A stretch of 64,000 nucleotides of DNA, taken from assembly GCA_025774555.1 (NCBI GenBank), contig JALGVT010000007.1:143327-207326 (forward strand). The letters run 5' to 3'. The translations under genes and the position numbers were made by a program. Every line of letters starts with the position of its first letter. Position 1 is the stretch's first letter. This document shows positions 37,422-46,223 of this stretch, in pieces. The DNA comes from a candidate division LCP-89 bacterium (GTDB lineage Bacteria; Electryoneota; B3-LCP). The notes under the pieces were generated by a model that saw only the letters and a program-made list of their open reading frames with translations, was not told where the DNA came from and ran no database searches.

Positions 37422-38762
37422 GTGAAAGGTAAAGCGAGCAAGTCCGTCTTTCATGCCATCATCCGCATCATAGCCGAATGGGAGAAAGAGTCTCATACGC
37501 TTGACTATCTGCTCCATAGAGAATTAGATCGTATCGCTTTAGATGCCCGGGATAGAGCACGGATCACCGACAGAGTAATGAACTGGGGCAGATGGCGGGG
37601 AACGGCTCGCTACCTGTTAGATCAGAGGTTGAAACAGGGCTTGGATTCGATCCCGCCAAAGATGCGGCGGATGCTTGAAGAGTGTGTGAGCCGTTTGATT
37701 TGCGAAGAAAGAGTTCCTCTGCCGGTCATCGTCTCAGAAGCAGTAGAGGAGATCAAACAAGGCTTCGGACAGACACTCGGTAAGATGGCGAACGCGGTAT
37801 TGCGGCGGATTGCTGAAAATCGCTATGATTTCCCCGACGCGGACAAAGAACCGCTGCTGCATCTATCCTACTCAACCTCTCACCCGCTCTGGCTGGTGGA
37901 ACGATGGTTGAAGAGGTGGGGATTCGAGAGGACAAAAGCGCAGCTTGACTGGAATAACAACCGTCCAGTGATATGGCTGAGATGGAATTCACTTCGAGGC
38001 AGCTTTGCAGAGGCTCCCCTGCGACTTCAGAAAGCAGAAATCGATTTCGACGAAGCAGAAGATTACCCCGGGTTTTTCAGGCTGAAAAGCAGGTACTATC
38101 CAAAAGCTGCCGAATTAGTTGACAGAGGCGATTTTTCGGTACAGGACCCTTCGGCATCACTAGCTGTTCAATTGCTTAATCCACGAGCCGGGATGAAGAT
38201 ATTAGACCTGTGCGCCGCGCCCGGTGGAAAAACGACCCTGATGGCTCAACGGAGCGGGGATGGAGCTGAAATCACTGCCGTGGACAGTTCGGCAGAACGG
38301 CTTAAGATGCTTGAAAAAGCGCTCCAGTTGCAGGGGATTCATTCAGTCCGAACTATCGTCGAAGACGGGACAAAATTTACCCGCAAAGAGCTTTTTGACG
38401 CGGTTTTGGTCGATGCGCCGTGCAGTGGATTGGGTGTGCTAAACCGCAGAGCTGATTTACGATGGCGGCGGCAGTTGGATGATTTTGAAGAACTTGTGCC
38501 GTTACAGCGAAAACTGCTGCGCAACGCTGCTAATCTGGTGAAACCGGGCGGCGTTCTGGTCTATAGCACCTGCACTATCGAACCGGAAGAGAACGGAGAC
38601 GTTGTTCATCAATTCCTCGCAGAGAATACGGATTTCCTGCTGGATCAGCCGCCGGAAGCCATATCGGAACCTCTGCTTTTTAACAAAGGCAAGATTCAAA
38701 CGCATAGTCCACGGGATGGTATCGACGGGATTTATGCGGCTAAGATGATTCGCAAATTATAA
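37422..38762 (+). CDS. rsmB: 16S rRNA (cytosine-C5)-methyltransferase RsmB-like
   Basis: NusB-like N-terminus; 'DPSASLAVQLLNPRAGMKILDLCAAPGGKTTLMAQ', 'DAVLVDAPCSGLGVLNRRADLRWRR', 'YSTCTIEPEENGDVV'. Confidence 0.93.
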   Translation: MKGKASKSVFHAIIRIIAEWEKESHTLDYLLHRELDRIALDARDRARITDRVMNWGRWRGTARYLLDQRLKQGLDSIPPKMRRMLEECVSRLICEERVPLPVIVSEAVEEIKQGFGQTLGKMANAVLRRIAENRYDFPDADKEPLLHLSYSTSHPLWLVERWLKRWGFERTKAQLDWNNNRPVIWLRWNSLRGSFAEAPLRLQKAEIDFDEAEDYPGFFRLKSRYYPKAAELVDRGDFSVQDPSASLAVQLLNPRAGMKILDLCAAPGGKTTLMAQRSGDGAEITAVDSSAERLKMLEKALQLQGIHSVRTIVEDGTKFTRKELFDAVLVDAPCSGLGVLNRRADLRWRRQLDDFEELVPLQRKLLRNAANLVKPGGVLVYSTCTIEPEENGDVVHQFLAENTDFLLDQPPEAISEPLLFNKGKIQTHSPRDGIDGIYAAKMIRKL

Positions 38763-38770
38763 GAGAGATT

Positions 38771-39577
38771 ATGAAGTCAGGCATTTCCCAATGGATATTG
38801 GCGATCATTATCGTCACAATCGTATTTGTTGTCGGAGTCCTCTTCGTCAACGGCGTCATCATGCCTTTTTACACCCGGCTCGGTGAAGAGGTTGAAGTTC
38901 CGGAAGTCGTCGAAATGAACGTGCAGACAGCAGATTCTCTTCTGCAGACCAAAGGTTTCCATATCGTCGTGGAACGCGAACAATACGACTGGAACTACCC
39001 GGAAGGGACTGTCATCAGTCAGAATCCGGAGGCTTTCTCCGTCACTAAACCGGGCAGACGAATTTATGTGACAATCTCTATCGGCGAGAAATTGTCAACC
39101 ATGCCCAATCTTGTCGGCAAATCGGCGCGAGATGCGGTCTTTGCGGCTCAGAGTGTTGGCTTGGAACTGCCGGATGAGTGTTTCGGGTATGAATATTCCA
39201 ATTATTATCCTAAGAGCGTGGTCATGGCTCAGTCGATACCGCCGGGAACAAAACTGCGCAAGGACACGCCTATTCACGCCACCGTTTCGCTCGGTAACAT
39301 ACCCAACGAGTTCCTCATTCCCGACGTGATGGGACAATCATTAGACCTCGCTAAGAAAGTAATCCTGACGTCAGGATTAAGCGTTGGTGACATTGAATAC
39401 CAACTTGAGCCGGATCTGCTGCCCAATACGGTCATTTCACAAGACCCTGAAGCTGACATAAAGACGGAACGGGGAGCGTCGGTACACCTTGTTGTATCCA
39501 TTATGGAAGAACATCAGGATAATCCTGTTTCAGATGAACCAGGAAACGATGAAACAGAAAAATATGAGCCATATTAA
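38771..39577 (+). CDS. Membrane-anchored PASTA-domain protein (no kinase domain)
   Basis: One N-terminal TM then three PASTA-like repeats: 'EVPEVVEMNVQTADSLLQTKGF', 'TMPNLVGKSARDAVFAAQSVGLEL', 'LIPDVMGQSLDLAKKVILTSGLSVG'. Confidence 0.9.
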   Translation: MKSGISQWILAIIIVTIVFVVGVLFVNGVIMPFYTRLGEEVEVPEVVEMNVQTADSLLQTKGFHIVVEREQYDWNYPEGTVISQNPEAFSVTKPGRRIYVTISIGEKLSTMPNLVGKSARDAVFAAQSVGLELPDECFGYEYSNYYPKSVVMAQSIPPGTKLRKDTPIHATVSLGNIPNEFLIPDVMGQSLDLAKKVILTSGLSVGDIEYQLEPDLLPNTVISQDPEADIKTERGASVHLVVSIMEEHQDNPVSDEPGNDETEKYEPY

Positions 39578-39583
39578 CTTCCG

Positions 39584-40282
39584 ATGAAAAACGAAAACCT
39601 ACCGAATACATTGATAGCTCCTTCGGTTTTAGCGGCTGATTTCAGAAACCTTGAGACGGAGATAACCCGGGTGGTGCGTGCCGGCGCGGACTGGATTCAT
39701 CTTGACGTCATGGACGGTCATTTTGTGCCGAACATCAGCTTTGGACCTATGATCGTCAACTTCATCGACAAAATCACGGGCATCTATTTAGATGCGCATC
39801 TGATGATAGATAATCCGGGAGATTACTTAGAGGAATTCAAGAAAGCCGGAGCTGACAGCATCACGCTGCACGCTGAAGTGGACGGCGTGATCCCTGATTT
39901 GCTAAAACGCATCCGCGAGCTGGGCATGGACGTGGGCATATCCATTAATCCGGAGACTCCTGTTGAAGCTCTCGATCCGGCGTATGAATTAGTCGATCTG
40001 ATTCTGATAATGTCCGTTCATCCTGGATTTGGGGGGCAACCCTTCATAGAAGATTCTTTGAACAAAGTAAGGCACGCTGCAAAGCGTATTGAAGAGACCG
40101 GACGCGATATTCTGATTCAGATCGACGGTGGAATAGGGGTTGAGAATGCGTTTAGGGTGCGCCAGGCCGGAGCAAGAGTCCTGGTGGCGGGCAGTTCAAT
40201 TTTCGGTCAGTCTGATCCAGGTGAGGCATTGCGGAAAGTACGAAGAGCAGCAGACGGCGCTGTCCCAAAAGGGTCACTCTGA
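39584..40282 (+). CDS. rpe: Ribulose-phosphate 3-epimerase
   Basis: 'IAPSVLAADFRNLETEI', 'DWIHLDVMDGHFVPNISFGP', 'LILIMSVHPGFGGQPFI', 'IDGGIGVENAF'. Last ~9 codons fall in a dispersed repeat. Confidence 0.95.
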   Translation: MKNENLPNTLIAPSVLAADFRNLETEITRVVRAGADWIHLDVMDGHFVPNISFGPMIVNFIDKITGIYLDAHLMIDNPGDYLEEFKKAGADSITLHAEVDGVIPDLLKRIRELGMDVGISINPETPVEALDPAYELVDLILIMSVHPGFGGQPFIEDSLNKVRHAAKRIEETGRDILIQIDGGIGVENAFRVRQAGARVLVAGSSIFGQSDPGEALRKVRRAADGAVPKGSL

Positions 40283-40411
40283 GTGAAACTAAGAGTCTCG
40301 AAAGAATCACAAAGTTAAAATAAACAAGAGATTCTTTCCCATAGGGACTCCTTCGGAGCGCTACGCCTTCGGCTTGCTCAGAATGACATTACCCCTTTGG
40401 GGACAGCCCCG
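40257..40411. repeat. Dispersed repeat with GCTGTCCCAAAAGGG...CCCCTTTGGGGACAGCCCC termini
   Basis: Terminal inverted repeats like element at 1858-2006; internal 'GGGACTCCTTCGGAGCGCTACGCCTTCGGCTTGCTCAGAATGACA'. Confidence 0.65.
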
Positions 40412-40459
40412 ATAGCAGTCAGCTTGTTTGTATGCTAATAGAAACGGAAAAACAGAAGT

Positions 40460-41122
40460 ATGAAAGTTTTTGAAAACGAAGATGTAATCTTAGAGAGATT
40501 CGAAGTCGGACCGTTTATGGTCAATACCTATATCCTTGGCTGTTTGAAAACCGGAAAAGCGGCAATCATTGACCCCGGGGATGAGGGCGACCGCATAGTA
40601 ACACGCTGTGAAGAGCTTGAACTGACGCCGGAATACATTATCAATACGCACGGTCACGCAGATCACATAATTGATAACGGTTTTGTTAAGGAAAAAACCG
40701 GCGCGCAAATCGTCATCCATCCGCTGGATGCTAAGATGCTGGAAGATCCAAAGTTGAACGTTTCAGCCGCCTTTTCCATGCCTCTGACTTCGCCGCCGGC
40801 AGACCTTTTATTCAAAGAAGGCGAGGATTTCAAAGTCGGCGACGTCTCGCTCCAGGTTATTCATGCGCCCGGGCACAGTCCGGGTTCCGTCTGCCTGTTT
40901 CATGATCCCATTGCCATTGTGGGCGACGTGCTCTTTGCGGGTTCTATTGGCAGGACCGACTTTCCAGGCGGATCATACGAAATGCTGATAGGGAATATAA
41001 TAAAGAAACTCCTGCCGCTGGGGGATCACGTAATCGCTTTCCCGGGACATGGACCTGATACGACTCTGGGGCAGGAAAGACGCACGAATCCGTTCCTCAA
41101 CGAATCACAATTCGGACTTTAA
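40460..41122 (+). CDS. MBL-fold metallohydrolase (hydroxyacylglutathione hydrolase-like)
   Basis: 'YIINTHGHADHIIDNGFVKEKTGAQIVIHPLDA', 'HAPGHSPGSVCLF', 'VGDVLFAGSIGRTDFPGG'. Confidence 0.93.
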   Translation: MKVFENEDVILERFEVGPFMVNTYILGCLKTGKAAIIDPGDEGDRIVTRCEELELTPEYIINTHGHADHIIDNGFVKEKTGAQIVIHPLDAKMLEDPKLNVSAAFSMPLTSPPADLLFKEGEDFKVGDVSLQVIHAPGHSPGSVCLFHDPIAIVGDVLFAGSIGRTDFPGGSYEMLIGNIIKKLLPLGDHVIAFPGHGPDTTLGQERRTNPFLNESQFGL

Positions 41123-42039
41123 TGAGCCTGTCAAAAGAACACGCTGATATCGAAACCCCGGAACTGACCCACTTTCTGGATCATATCAATCTGGAACGGG
41201 GTCTTTCCGCGCACACCAGCAGAGGGTATCAGCGCGATCTGACCGGTTTCATAGAGTTTATGAAAAAACGCGGTGGCAATGTGCTTACTGCCGATATTGA
41301 TGACGGACGAGAGTACGTTATCCAGATCCGCGCTAGGGGATTGAAGAATTCGAGCATTGCCAGACATATCAGTTCGCTTAAGAGCTTCTATAATTTCCTG
41401 ATGCTCGCTTCGATCATTGAATTCAATCCGATGGCATTGCTGCGCTCACCGAAGAGCGTTCGCCCTCTGCCCCACTCCCTTTCCGTCAATGACGTCGCGC
41501 GCCTGATTGAATCGCCCGACGTCAGCGTTCCGTTAGGAATTCGAGACCGAACGCTATGGGAGATTTTATATGGCTCCGCTCTGCGAGTATCGGAAGCGGT
41601 AGATCTCGAAACAGGCGATTTCGATCTTGAAAACGGCTGGCTGTTGATAAGAGGTAAAGGCTCGAAGGAACGCTGGGCGCCGCTTAACCAGCCTTCAACA
41701 AATTGGCTCGATAAGTATTTAAAGAATGCCCGCCCCCTGCTTCTGCGTCGCGGGAAACAATCGAATAAGGTATTTCTAAATGCTCGAGGCGCTGCATTGA
41801 CGCGCCAGGGTGTGTGGCACCTTCTAAAGCAGTATGCCGCTAAGCTATCGCCGCCGCTAAATATATCGCCTCATGGACTGCGGCACTCTTGCGCGACGCA
41901 CCTTCTGGAAGGCGGCGCGGATTTGCGCACGGTGCAGGAATTTTTAGGACACAGCGATATTTCCACGACACAGATTTACACGCAGGTTGACCGAAGTTAC
42001 CTGCGCGAAGTACACCGAAGTTTTCACCCGAGAGGCTGA
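41122..42039 (+). CDS. Tyrosine recombinase (XerC/XerD family)
   Basis: Catalytic R 'ALRVSEAVDLE', 'SPHGLRHSCATHLLEGGADLRTVQEFLGHSDISTTQIYTQVD'. Confidence 0.94.
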   Translation: MSLSKEHADIETPELTHFLDHINLERGLSAHTSRGYQRDLTGFIEFMKKRGGNVLTADIDDGREYVIQIRARGLKNSSIARHISSLKSFYNFLMLASIIEFNPMALLRSPKSVRPLPHSLSVNDVARLIESPDVSVPLGIRDRTLWEILYGSALRVSEAVDLETGDFDLENGWLLIRGKGSKERWAPLNQPSTNWLDKYLKNARPLLLRRGKQSNKVFLNARGAALTRQGVWHLLKQYAAKLSPPLNISPHGLRHSCATHLLEGGADLRTVQEFLGHSDISTTQIYTQVDRSYLREVHRSFHPRG

Positions 42040-42689
42040 TGCCTGACCTGACAACGCTGATAATTATCGCTCCGCCGATCCTGCTGGCGCTGGCATTCCA
42101 CGAATTTTCCCACGGCTGGGTTGCCGACCGTCTCGGCGATCCGACGGCGCGCAACGCCGGTCGCCTGACCATGAATCCTTTTGTGCATCTGGATCTGATG
42201 GGAACGATTATGCTGTTCTTAGTCCACATGGGGTGGGCTAAGCCAGTTCCGGTCAATCCCTACAACCTGCACAACCCGAAACGAGATATGGTGTTGGTTT
42301 CTTTAGCTGGTCCCGCGTCTAATATGCTGATGGCATTGGCGTTCGGGTTGGTGTTACGCTCGTTTGATCATGGGGGTATTTTCGCTAATTTCACTCTTCC
42401 TAAAGCTGTATTACTGGCGATTGTCTATGGGGTGATCATCAACATCAGCCTGGCAGTATTCAATATGATTCCCATTCCGCCGCTGGACGGATCACGCATC
42501 TTAGGCGGGCTGCTGCCGACACATCTCGAGCGTGAATATCGCAAGCTCGACCGTTATGGACCTATGCTGGTTCTCGTTCTGGTCATGGGAGGATATATGC
42601 TCAACATCCCCATCCTCTGGTGGTTTATAATGCCGTTTATCAAGATATTTTCAATCATGTTCGCTGGAATAGATTTGAGTCAACTATGA
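42039..42689 (+). CDS. Site-2-protease-like M50 family membrane metalloprotease
   Basis: 'ALAFHEFSHGWVADRLGDPTARNAGRLTMNPFVHLDLMGTIML', 'NMIPIPPLDGSRIL'. Confidence 0.93.
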   Translation: MPDLTTLIIIAPPILLALAFHEFSHGWVADRLGDPTARNAGRLTMNPFVHLDLMGTIMLFLVHMGWAKPVPVNPYNLHNPKRDMVLVSLAGPASNMLMALAFGLVLRSFDHGGIFANFTLPKAVLLAIVYGVIINISLAVFNMIPIPPLDGSRILGGLLPTHLEREYRKLDRYGPMLVLVLVMGGYMLNIPILWWFIMPFIKIFSIMFAGIDLSQL

Positions 42690-44218
42690 AAAGAAAACAG
42701 ATCATTATAGCGCTGATTACCGCTTTTTTCATCGCGGGTTGTTCACCTGCGCTGATGGGCGGCGGGAAACATTATAAATACCTGCAGAAAAACGTCGATA
42801 CCTATCTGCACAACATATACTTTACTGGATCATCATGGTCGATTATGGCAGTCGATCTGCAGTCCGGCAGAGTGCTGTTAAACCGGGACGCTGAGCGTTC
42901 GCTGATTCCCGCGTCCAACATGAAGCTATTAACGTCCGCCTGCGCGCTGGAAACTTTAGGTCCTGATTACCGCTTTGAAACGATAATCGGATACACCGGT
43001 AAAATCGATTCAGCGGGAACGCTTAATGGCGACCTTATAATTATCGGAGAAGGCGATCCAACTCCAGCCACGCGTTACGGTCATATATTCAGTTCAAACC
43101 CTCAAATCGACGCTAAAGATATCTTCACATCCTGCGCAGATGAGGCTGCTAAAAAGGGCATTCATACCATCGCTGGAGACATCAAAGGATACAGCGCTCA
43201 CTACTCCAGAGATAAACATGGTTCAGGATGGGAGTGGAATGATCTCAAACAGTGGTACGCCGCGGAGATCAGTCCGTTGATTTATACGGATGACTGCATT
43301 GAAGTTACCATATCTCCGGGGGACAGCGCAGGAGTTGCCGCCAGCATTGACTGGTCGCCCGATTTCGATGATCTTGCCTTTTACGGCAGGGTCAACACTT
43401 CATCGTCAGACGATGATCCCTCGATTCATTTTGATCGAGGACTGGTAAATAACATTGTTACTGTCTGGGGCACAATCCCTGCGGGATCAGAACCAGTCAA
43501 ACGGTGGATTGCAGTTAATGATGCTCTGGCGTACTTCTTGGAAGCGATGTACAACTCACTCGAGGAGTCCGGCATCAGCATTACCGGATCACCCATAGCG
43601 ACCCACCGTCAATGGAAAAGCGGAGATGATCTGAACAGCCTCTTTATTCACTCATCTCCACCTCTGAACCAGATCATCCGGGTAATCAATACGGACAGTC
43701 AGAACCTCTATGCAGAGACTCTGCTTCGTGCATTAGGATCAGAATTTATCCTCAGTGGACTGCAGCCAGCGCTGACAGTAAAGGACGCTTTTGAAGCGGG
43801 CGCCTTCGCTGTGGAGACATGGGAGGAGAAGATGGCGGGCAAATCTCCAGGGTTTGTCATGGCAGACGGATCAGGTATGTCCCGGCGCAACATGCTCAGC
43901 GCCGCTGGTATTATGAAAGTGCTGGTTCACATGAACAATTCGCAATATCGCGGCGATTTCATCCGCAGTCTTGCCACACCCGGCAAAGGAACTCTCAGAA
44001 ACAGGCTTTACAATCTACCAACCGAGATCAGTGTCTTCGCGAAAACAGGGAGAATGAGTCGGGTGCGTTCCTTATCTGGATACATCGGTAATGAGAACGG
44101 GATGCGGATTGCGTTTTCGATGATCTGCAACAATTACCTCTGCGAATCTTCTGAAGTAGAAGCAACGATGGATAATATCTGTCAACTGCTGGCGTTGTAC
44201 GAGATGAGTGGCAAATAG
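42686..44218 (+). CDS. dacB: D-alanyl-D-alanine carboxypeptidase/endopeptidase (PBP4, S13), predicted lipoprotein
   Basis: Lipobox-like 'FFIAGC'; SxxK 'PASNMKLLTS', SxN region 'DGSGMSRRNMLS', 'FAKTGRMSRVRSLSGYI'. ATGA overlap with upstream gene; the ORF track start 42620 is upstream. Confidence 0.9.
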   Translation: MKRKQIIIALITAFFIAGCSPALMGGGKHYKYLQKNVDTYLHNIYFTGSSWSIMAVDLQSGRVLLNRDAERSLIPASNMKLLTSACALETLGPDYRFETIIGYTGKIDSAGTLNGDLIIIGEGDPTPATRYGHIFSSNPQIDAKDIFTSCADEAAKKGIHTIAGDIKGYSAHYSRDKHGSGWEWNDLKQWYAAEISPLIYTDDCIEVTISPGDSAGVAASIDWSPDFDDLAFYGRVNTSSSDDDPSIHFDRGLVNNIVTVWGTIPAGSEPVKRWIAVNDALAYFLEAMYNSLEESGISITGSPIATHRQWKSGDDLNSLFIHSSPPLNQIIRVINTDSQNLYAETLLRALGSEFILSGLQPALTVKDAFEAGAFAVETWEEKMAGKSPGFVMADGSGMSRRNMLSAAGIMKVLVHMNNSQYRGDFIRSLATPGKGTLRNRLYNLPTEISVFAKTGRMSRVRSLSGYIGNENGMRIAFSMICNNYLCESSEVEATMDNICQLLALYEMSGK

Positions 44219-44241
44219 AGTTAAGGTGAGGGAATCGTAAA

Positions 44242-44514
44242 ATGTCATTCTTTCACACAAAACACCACACATTCACATACATTCCGAGGTTTTATAAGCC
44301 TGAGGAGGATGGTGAGAGGAAGATCAGATTTGAGCGAAAAACACTCTTTGATCCTCGCGGGGGGGGACTTGGACTGACGCGGCTCATCGTGTTTCTCGCA
44401 ATTATAGCTTTGTTGATCGGGTACATCCTGCCCAAACTTAGTGCTGTCAGCGTTGAAGACACCACCCTTTCAAGGGAAGATGCAGTAATTACAGAAATCA
44501 ATATAACTAACTAA
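44242..44514 (+). CDS. Small hypothetical single-TM protein
   Basis: 90 aa with 'LTRLIVFLAIIALLIGYILPKLS'; positioned between co-oriented genes. Confidence 0.5.
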   Translation: MSFFHTKHHTFTYIPRFYKPEEDGERKIRFERKTLFDPRGGGLGLTRLIVFLAIIALLIGYILPKLSAVSVEDTTLSREDAVITEINITN

Positions 44515-44530
44515 ATATACCGGAGGATCT

Positions 44531-45565
44531 ATGGATAAAATTGTCGAATGTGTGCCAAATTTTTCAGAAGGGCGCGACAAAAGCGTCATCGATAAAATCG
44601 CCGAAGCAGTCAAGAATACGCCTGACGCAAGATTGATGGACGTCGATCCGAACGGAGACTATCACCGCACTGTCTTCACATTCGTAGGCACTCCTGAGGG
44701 CATCCTTCAAGCTGCTCTTAACGCTTTTGACGCGGCGGCGGAGTTAATCGACATGAGCGTTCACAAAGGTGAACATCCGCGCCAGGGCGCGGCGGACGTA
44801 GTGCCTTTCATACCGGTTCGAGGCGTCACCATGGAGGAGTGTGTGACCATTTCGGAGAAATTCGGCGCTGCAATAGCAAAAAAACATCATCTGCCGGTGT
44901 ACTTATATGAAGAATCCGCGCGCACACCAGCACGCCGCAATCTCGCCAAAGTCAGGAAGGGTGAGTATGAAGCGCTGCCGGATAAACTGTTAGACCCGGC
45001 ATTTGCGCCCGATTTTGGTGAAGCAGTCCACAACACCAAGCTGGGCGCGACAGTAACCGGCGGTCGATTTTTCCTGATCGCTTACAACGTCAACATCAAA
45101 GACGCCGATCCGAAGAAAGCGAATAAGATAGCTTTGATTCTGCGCGAATCAGGTAGAGCTAAACGCGACGCCAACGGCGAAATCGTACGCGATGAAAACG
45201 GTAAGGCAATCAAGATTCCCGGTCGTCTAAAAGCGGTTAAGGGCTTGGGTGTTCCATTGGAAGAGTACGGTATTTCGCAGGTTTCCATGAACCTCGTCAA
45301 TTACAGTATCACACCTCCGCACATCGCCTATGAATCCGCATTGGAAGAAGCGGCGAAGATCGACGCCGAAATAACCGGTAGTGAGATAGTTGGTCTCACT
45401 CCTCTGGAGCCGCTTATTCTGGCAGGTAAATTCTACCGCGAGAAGAACGGTCTTACCCCGGATGCTTCTGAGGAAGAACTGCTCAAGGCTGCCATAGAAG
45501 GAATGGGGCTGTCCGATCTTTATCCATTTGATCCGAAGAAGAAAATCATCGAGTATATGATTTAA
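44531..45565 (+). CDS. ftcD: Glutamate formimidoyltransferase
   Basis: 'IVECVPNFSEGRDKSVIDKIAEAV', 'VHKGEHPRQGAADVVPFIPV', 'NYSITPPHIAYES'. Confidence 0.93.
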   Translation: MDKIVECVPNFSEGRDKSVIDKIAEAVKNTPDARLMDVDPNGDYHRTVFTFVGTPEGILQAALNAFDAAAELIDMSVHKGEHPRQGAADVVPFIPVRGVTMEECVTISEKFGAAIAKKHHLPVYLYEESARTPARRNLAKVRKGEYEALPDKLLDPAFAPDFGEAVHNTKLGATVTGGRFFLIAYNVNIKDADPKKANKIALILRESGRAKRDANGEIVRDENGKAIKIPGRLKAVKGLGVPLEEYGISQVSMNLVNYSITPPHIAYESALEEAAKIDAEITGSEIVGLTPLEPLILAGKFYREKNGLTPDASEEELLKAAIEGMGLSDLYPFDPKKKIIEYMI

Positions 45566-45582
45566 ACTATGAGGGAAGTGCA

Positions 45583-46209
45583 ATGCTGATAGATAAGCAG
45601 ATCAACGAATTTCTGGCTGAAACAGCCTCCAAATCTCCCGCTCCGGGCGGTGGTTCAGCGGCTGCGCTGGCAGGATCGCTGGGGACGGCGCTTTCAGAGA
45701 TGGTCATCAACCTGACCGTTGGTAAGAAGAAGTACCTGGACGTTTCTGACGAACTGTCTTCAATACTGCCAAAACTGACTGCGGTTAGAGAGGAACTGCA
45801 GGCTGCAATTGACAACGATACCGCAGCTTTCAATAAAGTCATGGATGCTTTCGGGCTTCCGAAAGAGACTGACGAGGATAAAGCCGTACGTAGAAAAGCT
45901 ATCCAGGACGCCACGCTGGGGGCAACGGAAGTGCCTTTAAGCGTAATGGAAACAGCTTTAAACGCTCTGACTTTGACACTGACAGTCGCTCAGAAAGGCA
46001 ACAGGAATTCCTCATCGGACGCGGGTGTGGCGGCATTGTTGCTCTCTGCGGCAATTGACGGCGCTGCATACAACGTAAAAATCAACCTGCCGGGTCTCCC
46101 TGAAGATATGCCCTTCCGCCAGGAAGCTGAGAGAAAACTGCATGAAATAGAAGGCGAAAAAGCCAGACTGGCAGGCGAAATAGCCGATACTGTCAGGCAA
46201 AATCTATAG
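45583..46209 (+). CDS. Cyclodeaminase/cyclohydrolase family protein (FTCD C-terminal-like)
   Basis: 'FLAETASKSPAPGGGSAAALAGSLGTALSEMVINLTVGKKKY', 'NRNSSSDAGVAALLLSAAIDGAAYNVKINL'. Confidence 0.93.
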   Translation: MLIDKQINEFLAETASKSPAPGGGSAAALAGSLGTALSEMVINLTVGKKKYLDVSDELSSILPKLTAVREELQAAIDNDTAAFNKVMDAFGLPKETDEDKAVRRKAIQDATLGATEVPLSVMETALNALTLTLTVAQKGNRNSSSDAGVAALLLSAAIDGAAYNVKINLPGLPEDMPFRQEAERKLHEIEGEKARLAGEIADTVRQNL

Positions 46210-46223
46210 GGATTTCAGCCGCG

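Noticed and set aside
44531-46209. Split FtcD as a novel arrangement
   Set aside because: Separate formimidoyltransferase and cyclodeaminase genes are common in bacteria.
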